Shown: positions 1 to 6,104 of the stretch, piece by piece | Layout: each line of letters begins with the position of its first letter | How positions within the stretch are numbered: the first letter of the stretch is position 1 | Assembly: GCA_947475855.1 (NCBI GenBank) | Contig: CANJPN010000206.1 | Location: 1 to 9,810 of the forward strand | Reading direction: 5' to 3' | DNA: 9,810 bases | DNA from: Bradyrhizobiaceae bacterium | GTDB taxonomy: Bacteria; Pseudomonadota; Alphaproteobacteria; Rhizobiales; Hyphomicrobiaceae | The notes under the pieces: generated by a model | The model's database searches: none | Told to the model about the DNA's origin: nothing | Seen by the model: the letters and a program-made list of their open reading frames with translations, nothing else | Position numbers and translations under genes: made by a program

Positions 1-124
1 GCACGAGCATGGCTTGGGGATTTACCAGTCCAGTCGGATCGCCAAGGCTTGGTACGATCGTGCCGCCGACTTGGGCCGGGTCTGTGCGCAGGCTCCGCAG
101 GGGGCAGCCGGGGAAGCCCGCTGA
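1..124 (+). CDS. C-terminal end of a Sel1-repeat protein (partial)
   Basis: The frame starting at base 2 is open from the window edge to a TGA at 122-124 and gives 40 residues. The stretch GLGIYQSSRIAKAWYDRAA, continuing DLG, fits the Sel1-like repeat pattern (G-x-G-V-x-Q-D-x-x-x-A-x-x-W-Y-x-x-A-A-x-x-G) across 22 positions without a gap, including the W-Y pair and the A-A pair. Sel1 repeats are helical hairpins that act as protein-protein scaffolds. After the repeat comes a short Gln/Ala/Gly-rich tail. The start and most of the protein lie outside the window, so nothing can be said of its other domains. It runs in the same direction as srfB but is about 330 bases away, so it may or may not share a transcript. 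A competing frame (1-270) is also open, but its translation is Arg-rich and unlike any family I know. Confidence 0.55.
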   Translation, partial: HEHGLGIYQSSRIAKAWYDRAADLGRVCAQAPQGAAGEAR

Positions 125-152
125 CCGCGGTGGTCTCTGACCGCGGTGATCT
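121..152. repeat. Tandem 16-bp repeat, two copies
   Basis: CTGACCGCGGTGGTCT (121-136) is followed directly by CTGACCGCGGTGATCT (137-152), a 15 of 16 match. Each copy contains the 8-bp palindrome ACCGCGGT, so the two palindromes sit 16 bp apart. The first copy carries the TGA stop of the upstream Sel1 gene. It could be a double binding site for a regulator or a small local duplication; the sequence does not decide. Confidence 0.6.
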
Positions 153-196
153 GGCCTGCCGTCGTCGGCGAACGGGAAATGCATCCCCGGTGCGCG

Positions 197-217
197 TCGT
201 CATCGCGCATATGACGA
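197..217. repeat. 7-bp perfect inverted repeat
   Basis: TCGTCAT (197-203) and ATGACGA (211-217) are exact reverse complements separated by 7 bases. No T tract follows, so it does not look like an intrinsic terminator. It could be an operator half-site pair or a minor RNA hairpin. Confidence 0.4.
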
Positions 218-240
218 AGGAACTTCGACCTCTTGGCAGC

Positions 241-268
241 TTGACCCGCCCGCGTTGCTGCCTATCGT
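241..268 (+). promoter_or_regulatory. Possible sigma70-type promoter for the srfB operon
   Basis: TTGACC (241-246) matches the -35 consensus at 5 of 6 positions. TATCGT (263-268) matches the -10 box at 4 of 6, with a 16-base spacer. Transcription would start near 275 and give a leader of roughly 180 bases before the srfB ATG. This is the best pair I found by eye in the intergenic region, but such matches arise by chance. Confidence 0.3.
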
Positions 269-285
269 AAGGCTGCGGGGATCAA

Positions 286-297
286 CGCGAATTCGCG
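286..297. promoter_or_regulatory. 12-bp perfect palindrome, possible operator
   Basis: CGCGAATTCGCG is a perfect 12-bp palindrome. It overlaps a second palindrome, TTCGCGAA (292-299). It lies about 17 bases downstream of the proposed -10 box, where a bound repressor could block transcription. TTCGCGAA occurs again at 425-432, inside the 10-bp palindrome CTTCGCGAAG (424-433), just before the srfB start. The palindromes are plain in the sequence; their use as regulator sites is inference. Confidence 0.4.
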
Positions 298-423
298 AAC
301 GACGGAGCGGACTTAAGGTTATCGATCGGGCCGGTACCCACAGCAGGGGAGGGAGCCCGGTTCTTGCTAAGGCAGGAGCCTGTACGGTCGTTCGAATTAC
401 CTGTGTTCAATTCTGGGACTTCG

Positions 424-433
424 CTTCGCGAAG
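424..433. promoter_or_regulatory. 10-bp palindrome carrying the second TTCGCGAA copy
   Basis: CTTCGCGAAG is a perfect palindrome about 20 bases before the srfB ATG. Its core TTCGCGAA is identical to 292-299. It could be a second operator, or by folding in the RNA it could affect access to the weak ribosome site (GGGA, 441-444). Confidence 0.3.
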
Positions 434-453
434 GCGGATCGGGACGTGTGAGT

Positions 454-3400
454 ATGCTGGATCTGGGCGAAGTGGCACCGGGCGCTCGTGGCGAGGACGG
501 TGGTAAAACCGGCGCTCCCGCGTCGACCGCGCGATCCGTACTCCTGACACTCGTCCCCAATAGCTCGATCCAGTTCGTCGATTTCGAGATGTCCGAAGTG
601 CTCGTGGCGCAGACACGCCGCCGGTTCTTCGAGGAGGCGGCCGATGGTGGCGAGCCCTCGTTGCACGTGGCAGCGACCAGTGACGGTGTTTTCCATCATC
701 CGCTGACGGGAGCGCCGTGCGATCCCGCTCGCACGTATGCGATCGGCGGTGGCGATGCGTTGGCGCCGTTCCTCGATACGTGGCTTCCGCTGCCGTTCAT
801 GCGTGTTTCCCGCCGCGAGGACGACGATACGCCCGTTCTGGACGAGGGGCCGTCGAACTGGACGCGCGTTTTTGTCACCCGCCAACCCGATGAGTCCGGC
901 CACTCGGGTTACCGCGTCGTCCTCGCGATCGACACGTCCATCGAATTCGACGCGGCCAGTCCTTCACGCGCCTATGTCGGACCAACTCACGACGACTTGA
1001 AGTCTGGCGCGCCATTCCGTTTCTCCGACGATGTCGCTGATGTCGCGTGGTTCGTATCCGAGGCCTGGGTCGACGACTGGATCAAGGCGGCGTTCGATGC
1101 TGGTCGCAAGAGCCGGGAGAGCGACGCAAATCAAGCCGGCGCGCTGGCTCATTTGGCGGGCTATTTGACTGTCCTTGCGGTTCTGAAGGAGGCATGCGAC
1201 CTGCCGGCGCTTCGTTTCATGGAGCCCAACGCCGTCGGCGCCTTCGCCGACATGGTACCGGTCGATCTCGCACTCGATCTGGGCACGAGCCGCATCGGCG
1301 CGTTGATCCAGGAACGCAACGTTCCCACCCAATCCAAGACAGGTCAGACCAAATCAGGCGCTGCAGGCGATCCCGGCGTGGCGATGTGGCAGCTCGCGCT
1401 GCGTGATCTGTCGCAACCGGCACGCGTCGTGGCGGGGCCCTGCGCCAGCCGGCTGACGTTCTCGCGTGCCGCCTTCGGCAACGAGGCGCTGTCGCGGTGG
1501 AGCGGCCGCATGCGCGCATTCCACTGGCCGAGCCCCTCGCGCATCGGCGCGGAAGCGGATCGTATCGCTCGCGAAACCTCAGCCCCGGATGCCATGACCG
1601 GCGTCTCCAGTCCGATGCATTACGTATGGGACGAGCGCCCGAGCCGCCACGTCTGGCGATTCGCAGGGCACGCGGCCGAAGTCGGCGAGCGCCGCAATCC
1701 CGTCGTATCCGGCAGCATCCTGGCCTATCTCACGGAAGCCGGCGATCTGATCGAAGGGCGCGGCGCACACGTCGCGACCACGAAGCCACGCTTTTCACGT
1801 TCTTCGCTCGTGTCGCTACTCGCCGCCGAGATTATCATGCACACGATCGGAGCGATCAATTCTCCCGACGCCCGCGCGCAGCATGGGAAATCCGCGTCGC
1901 CCCGCCGGCTTGAGCGAATTCTCCTCACTCCGCCGGCCGGCATGAGCGAGCACGAAGTGGCCATTCTGCGCCGCCGCGTCGAAGCCGCCGTCAAGCTCGT
2001 CTGGCAGTCGATGGGTTGGTCGATCGAAGGCCACGAGTTGGCGCCCCTGCCGCCAACCGTCGTCGTCGTCGCTGACGCCGCAACCAGCACGCAGGTCGCC
2101 TATCTCGAAAACGAAATCGCCTACAAGTTTCGCGGCAGGTCCGACAGCCTTTTGGCGATTGCAGGCCGAGCACGATCCGGGTTCGCCGGGGCACGCGCCT
2201 TGCGCATCGCGACGCTCGACGTTGGTGCAGCGATGACCGGACTGTCGGTCGCGACCTGGGAAGCAGCCCCCGGCGGCGCGCTCGCCGCAAGTCGCCAGAT
2301 TGTCGACGGCTTCGAAATCGGCTGCGACGACGTCGTGGAGGCGATTGCTGCACGGTTCATTCTGCCGGCGTTGGAGGAGCGGCTGACGGAATGCCGTCAT
2401 GCGGATCCCCGCAAGCTGTTCGATGCTCTGCTCGGGCCCGACGATCGCAACCGCCCCGCTTGGGCCGGTGATCTTGGGCGCCGTCTCGTCGCGGAAATGC
2501 TCGCTCCGGCTGCGACCGCGTTGCTGAAGCTCTATGCCAACTGCGAGGCAGATGCCGGCGACGCACCCTCCGAGCTCACCTTGGCGACGCTGCTTGCCAG
2601 CGTCGGCGTCGATGCCAAGCTCGTGTCCGATCGGTTGGATATCGTGGCGGCTGACGACGGCGCTGATGGTTTCGCCCCCCTCGATGTCAGCGTGACATTC
2701 CTGATGCGCGACCTCGCGACGGCGGCGCGGCAGGCTCTGCGGCCCATGCTCGACAGTGTCGTGCGCGTGGTCGGCGCGCTCGATTGCGATCTCATACTGC
2801 TTACAGGCGAAGGCACAAGGCTGCCGGTTCTTTCGGCCGCGATCGTCGCGGGCATGCCGGTCAGGCCCGACCGCGTCGTGAACTTGCACGAGCATCGGTT
2901 TGCCAGCTGGTATCCTGGGCGCGAGTTAGGCGATCCCAAGCTGCTTGGCGTTGCCGGAGCATTGCTGCAGGCGCGCGGCACCTTCAGCGAGGGCGGTCCC
3001 GCCATCGTCGTGCGTCCACTCGATCGCGCGGCCCAGGCCTACTTTATCGGTAAGCTCGATCGCCGTTTGCTCATACGCCAGGAAGACATGCTGTTCGAGA
3101 TCGCCGGCGGTATCGTTCGCGACGATCCGCGCGGCGCATCGACTGTTCGTGAAGCACCCGCTCAGAGCGTGCGGACCGTCATCGCCCAGCTACCCACGCT
3201 GATCGGTCGCCGCTCCACGTCGATAGAGAGTTGGCCCGCGCGCGTGGCCTGGGTGATCGAACGCAATCCCGATTCTGCCGGGCGTGGTCCGAAGCTGCCG
3301 CTGCGTGTCACTCTGGAACTCGTGCAGCCCGAGCGCGGACAGCCAGCGGGCCTCAAGCTGGTGTCGGCCATCGATGGTGACGGCGGCCGCCTGGATCCCA

Positions 3401-3498
3401 GCGAGATCATTCTGCGACTGAAGACACGAAGTTTCGCCGACGGGCATTGGCTCGACAGCGGACACTTCGCATCCGTACCGACAGGGACTGGCCAATGA
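454..3498 (+). CDS. srfB: SrfB-family actin-like ATPase (virulence factor SrfB)
   Basis: A 1014-residue protein, about the usual size for the SrfB family. The N-terminal segment (SVLLTLVPNSSIQFVDFE, then WLPLPFMRV, then GPSNWTRV) matches what I know of SrfB. Motifs of the actin/Hsp70/hexokinase nucleotide-binding fold are visible: phosphate-1 LALDLGTS at residues 272-279, phosphate-2-like IATLDVGAAMTGL at 585-597, and an adenosine motif DLILLTGEGTRLPVL at 779-793. No signal peptide or membrane helix is seen, so it should be cytosolic. It is expected to bind ATP; its partner and action are unknown. SrfB was named in Salmonella as part of the SsrB-regulated srfABC locus. Start choice: ATG 454 has GGGA nine bases upstream, and GTG 448 is nearly as good. 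TTG 364 has a stronger purine-rich site (345-355), but codon use in 364-453 looks non-coding and the family's conserved start lies later. The gene overlaps srfC by ATGA. Confidence 0.87.
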   Translation: MLDLGEVAPGARGEDGGKTGAPASTARSVLLTLVPNSSIQFVDFEMSEVLVAQTRRRFFEEAADGGEPSLHVAATSDGVFHHPLTGAPCDPARTYAIGGGDALAPFLDTWLPLPFMRVSRREDDDTPVLDEGPSNWTRVFVTRQPDESGHSGYRVVLAIDTSIEFDAASPSRAYVGPTHDDLKSGAPFRFSDDVADVAWFVSEAWVDDWIKAAFDAGRKSRESDANQAGALAHLAGYLTVLAVLKEACDLPALRFMEPNAVGAFADMVPVDLALDLGTSRIGALIQERNVPTQSKTGQTKSGAAGDPGVAMWQLALRDLSQPARVVAGPCASRLTFSRAAFGNEALSRWSGRMRAFHWPSPSRIGAEADRIARETSAPDAMTGVSSPMHYVWDERPSRHVWRFAGHAAEVGERRNPVVSGSILAYLTEAGDLIEGRGAHVATTKPRFSRSSLVSLLAAEIIMHTIGAINSPDARAQHGKSASPRRLERILLTPPAGMSEHEVAILRRRVEAAVKLVWQSMGWSIEGHELAPLPPTVVVVADAATSTQVAYLENEIAYKFRGRSDSLLAIAGRARSGFAGARALRIATLDVGAAMTGLSVATWEAAPGGALAASRQIVDGFEIGCDDVVEAIAARFILPALEERLTECRHADPRKLFDALLGPDDRNRPAWAGDLGRRLVAEMLAPAATALLKLYANCEADAGDAPSELTLATLLASVGVDAKLVSDRLDIVAADDGADGFAPLDVSVTFLMRDLATAARQALRPMLDSVVRVVGALDCDLILLTGEGTRLPVLSAAIVAGMPVRPDRVVNLHEHRFASWYPGRELGDPKLLGVAGALLQARGTFSEGGPAIVVRPLDRAAQAYFIGKLDRRLLIRQEDMLFEIAGGIVRDDPRGASTVREAPAQSVRTVIAQLPTLIGRRSTSIESWPARVAWVIERNPDSAGRGPKLPLRVTLELVQPERGQPAGLKLVSAIDGDGGRLDPSEIILRLKTRSFADGHWLDSGHFASVPTGTGQ

Positions 3499-6056
3499 GC
3501 TACTTCGAGAACCGGCTGGCAATGTCGTGCAAGCAGATGGGCGAAGCATCCGCCGAACTGCTGGAATGGATCGACGACAACGCCGACCTCGTCGGTGCAG
3601 AACGCATTTCGCTGCTGCGTGACTTCTATCGTTCCGGGCAGAGCGCGCAACGCCTCGCCGCCGCCGTCAACACGATGACGTGCGTGGCTGTCGTCGGCCC
3701 GCGTCGCTCTGGCAAGACGCACCTCGTCTCTTCGCTGGTGGAGCGCGGAAATGCGGCACTCTCGCTGCGTTTTGACGGCATCCAGGACAGCATCGCGTTC
3801 GCGCGCCAGATCGTGCCTGAAGGCGGGCGGCTCGGCGCCAGCGCGGTCATCCGGCTGTCCGCCAAGGCGCGGCCCGCGCCGCAGAACTTTCCGATCTCGG
3901 TGCGGCTGACATCGCTCGCCGATCTCATCAAGATCGTCGGCAGCGCCTACATCAAGGCCGTGCCGGAGCGCCGCGAGGCAGTGCCCGGCGTCATCGAGGT
4001 TCGCAGCGCTCTTCAGGAAGCGCTCGACAGGTCGAGCCCTGCGCCGGTCGCGGGCCTGCGCGAGGACGACGTGTGGGAGGTCCGCGATTATTTCGCGGGC
4101 AGGTTCGTCGACGAGGCAACGCTCGGTGTGCTCGCAGCCGCCGGTTTCTGGGAGTTTCTCGCCGAGAATTGCGCGCGCCTCACCAATGCGGATCGCGCAC
4201 GGCTGTTGTCGTTCCTCTGGGGTGGACTGCCGCCGTTGACGCGCCTCTTCGAGCAACTGGCCGACGCGCTGGGCCGCTTGGGCTTCGGGCGCGAGGCGAG
4301 CTGCGCGCTCGATGCGATCCTGGGACTGGATCAGCGCACCGGCCGGTTCATGCGCCGCGCAGACAGTATTCTCTCCGCGCAGACGCTGACCGGTCTCACC
4401 GATGAAACCACCGAGGCGATCGTCGTGCGCACGGAGCTGGGCCAATGGGTGTCGCTCACCAGACCCGTGCTGGCGGCCCTGGTCACAGAAGTTCGCCTGC
4501 CGGTTCGTGGCTACTCGAGCGAGCTGCTGGAGAAAGCCGACGTGCTGGAGATGCCGGCGATCGAGCCGCGCGAACCCGTGCCTGGTCTCATCGGTGCGAT
4601 CACGAAAGACCCGATGTTGATCGCGCAGCTTTTCATGAAGGCGAAGGCCGTCATGTTGCTCGAGCGCTACGCGGCGGACAGTGAGATTACGAGTCTCGTC
4701 CTGTGCATCGATCCTTCCATCAGGAAGCTCGGCGAGCTGCCGCGCCTCGTCGGTGATTGGGTCGAGCGCACGCATGGAGCCGACCCGACCGAGCGCGAGC
4801 CCCATGACAACGGCCTGTTCGTCGTGTTCACCAAGCTCGATCGCGAGTTGACCGACCCGGTTCGCCGTGGCGAGCGCCGGGTGGACCTAGGCGGCCGCAT
4901 CGCTTCGATCCTGTGCGACGATCTCGGCCGCGAGCACGGCTGGCCCCGCGCCTGGACGCCGGGCCGCCCGTTCGACAACGTGCATCTCGTGCGCAGCGCC
5001 GGCACCAAGCTCAAGCATCTGTGCGACTATGATGCGCAAGGCCGCGAGATCGGATACCGCTCGACGGTTATCGAGCGCATCGAGCGCGCGCGCCTCGACT
5101 TCCTCGACAGCGAGACTGCACGCCGGCACGTTGCCGATCCTGGCAGCGCCTGGAGCGAGGCGATGGAGCTGAATGATGGGGGGATCACGTATCTCGCTCA
5201 GTCGATCGGCGATGTCTGCGATATGCGCGTCAAACATCGGCAGGTGCTATCGACCCTGACCGGCCTGCGTCAGGGGATGAAAGATCGGCTGCAGCGCTAT
5301 TACGTCTCCGACAATCAGGCGGTGCAGCAGTCCCGCCGGCATGGGGCGGCATTGCTCGTCGTCCGGCGCATCCGTCAATGCGCCGAGGGCGACCGCCTCG
5401 GTGCTCTCGTCCGCGCATTGCAGTCTCATGAGCGCGAGATTGCCGATGTGCTCGCTAATCTAGCGGTCCTTCGCAAACATGAAGCGGCTGCAGCGGAAAA
5501 TCCCGGACCGGGTGAGGCGGCAGTCTTTGCCCGGGCCGCCGTCGCGCACTGGATCGAGCAGATGCGAACCGGCGCTGGCGCGATCAATGCCAGCCGCCGC
5601 TTCATGCTGCCGCCGGCCGTTCTTGCCAGCCTCGTCGACGAGTTGATCGTCGGCGCGGCACGCATTGATCTGGAAGGTGTGATCGCGAGCCGGGTCGAGT
5701 CGTCGACGGCCGGCGAGGCCGATCTCGATCGCCGCGTTGCCGTCGCCGCCATGTGTGCGGCGGGTGTGATCGGCGAGTACGTGATGTGGCTTGGCTACAC
5801 GGACAGCCGTTCCAACAGCCGTCCACGCCGCAAGGGCAAGCGCGAGATCCCGATCTTTCCGCCGCGTCCCTCCGTCGACCTCGCAAGGTTGAACGAAGCG
5901 GAGGCTGCCAGCGAAGACCGCTTCTTTGCCGACTGGTCCCAGGCATTCACGATGCTCGTGGCGGAGAACGCGGCAGCACTCCGTGAAGGCGATCTCAATG
6001 CAGATGAAAACCGCAGGCTCGGCCAGCTCCTGATGTTGCTCGACACGACCATTTGA
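3495..6056 (+). CDS. srfC: SrfC-family P-loop NTPase (virulence factor SrfC)
   Basis: An 853-residue protein starting at the ATG that overlaps the srfB stop (ATGA at 3495-3498), with AGGGA at 3483-3487 as ribosome site. This points to translational coupling. A Walker A loop GPRRSGKT lies at residues 68-75 after a short helical N-terminus. Further on, a hydrophobic strand ends in Asp (LVLCIDP, D406), a possible Walker B or G3 element. The strand LFVVF is followed by TKLD at 446-449, which resembles the (N/T)KxD guanine-specificity motif of GTPases. The rest is mostly helical, with many charged residues. No signal peptide or clear membrane helix is seen. The pairing with srfB and the N-terminal P-loop fit the SrfC family of the srfABC locus. 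Its biochemical activity is not established; GTP binding and a dynamin-like mode are inference. Assignment to SrfC rests partly on gene order. Confidence 0.8.
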   Translation: MSYFENRLAMSCKQMGEASAELLEWIDDNADLVGAERISLLRDFYRSGQSAQRLAAAVNTMTCVAVVGPRRSGKTHLVSSLVERGNAALSLRFDGIQDSIAFARQIVPEGGRLGASAVIRLSAKARPAPQNFPISVRLTSLADLIKIVGSAYIKAVPERREAVPGVIEVRSALQEALDRSSPAPVAGLREDDVWEVRDYFAGRFVDEATLGVLAAAGFWEFLAENCARLTNADRARLLSFLWGGLPPLTRLFEQLADALGRLGFGREASCALDAILGLDQRTGRFMRRADSILSAQTLTGLTDETTEAIVVRTELGQWVSLTRPVLAALVTEVRLPVRGYSSELLEKADVLEMPAIEPREPVPGLIGAITKDPMLIAQLFMKAKAVMLLERYAADSEITSLVLCIDPSIRKLGELPRLVGDWVERTHGADPTEREPHDNGLFVVFTKLDRELTDPVRRGERRVDLGGRIASILCDDLGREHGWPRAWTPGRPFDNVHLVRSAGTKLKHLCDYDAQGREIGYRSTVIERIERARLDFLDSETARRHVADPGSAWSEAMELNDGGITYLAQSIGDVCDMRVKHRQVLSTLTGLRQGMKDRLQRYYVSDNQAVQQSRRHGAALLVVRRIRQCAEGDRLGALVRALQSHEREIADVLANLAVLRKHEAAAAENPGPGEAAVFARAAVAHWIEQMRTGAGAINASRRFMLPPAVLASLVDELIVGAARIDLEGVIASRVESSTAGEADLDRRVAVAAMCAAGVIGEYVMWLGYTDSRSNSRPRRKGKREIPIFPPRPSVDLARLNEAEAASEDRFFADWSQAFTMLVAENAAALREGDLNADENRRLGQLLMLLDTTI

Positions 6057-6090
6057 TGGCTCGACTTGGCTTTTCTTGAATGATTGATGC

Positions 6091-6095
6091 AGGAG
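6091..6095 (+). promoter_or_regulatory. Ribosome binding site that sets a GTG start
   Basis: AGGAG lies nine bases before GTG 6105. The in-frame ATG at 6087 and TTG at 6084 have no purine-rich site upstream (the bases before them are T-rich), so GTG 6105 is the better start. Confidence 0.6.
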
Positions 6096-6104
6096 TGGTT
6101 CCGC

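Larger units (their letters stand above)
125..453. other. Non-coding leader between the Sel1 gene and srfB
   Basis: About 330 bases without a convincing gene. The open frames here are short, Arg-rich and unlike known proteins. The stretch holds part of the tandem 16-bp repeat, an inverted repeat at 197-217, a possible promoter at 241-268, a 12-bp palindrome at 286-297 and two TTCGCGAA sites (292-299 and 425-432). The srfB frame stays open upstream to base 271, but G or C at third codon positions falls to about half in 364-453, against about two thirds in the first 40 codons from 454. This suggests that the leader is not translated. No rho-independent terminator with a T tract was seen after the Sel1 gene. 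Confidence 0.6.

Noticed and set aside
49..270. Plus-strand open frame in the leader
   Set aside because: Arg-rich with no family resemblance and no ribosome site. It overlaps the Sel1-like tail, which is in another frame.
390..408. Possible alphaproteobacterial LexA box (GTTC ... GTTC)
   Set aside because: The two GTTC halves are 11 bases apart, whereas the known alphaproteobacterial box needs 7.
1816..2895. Minus-strand open frame of 359 residues inside srfB
   Set aside because: Wholly antisense to the nucleotide-binding core of SrfB, with low-complexity composition and no motif.
3162..4805. Long minus-strand open frame (547 residues) opposite srfB/srfC
   Set aside because: It lies antisense to two well-supported genes, is rich in Arg, His, Gln and Asp as expected for the complement of GC-rich codons, and shows no recognisable motif.
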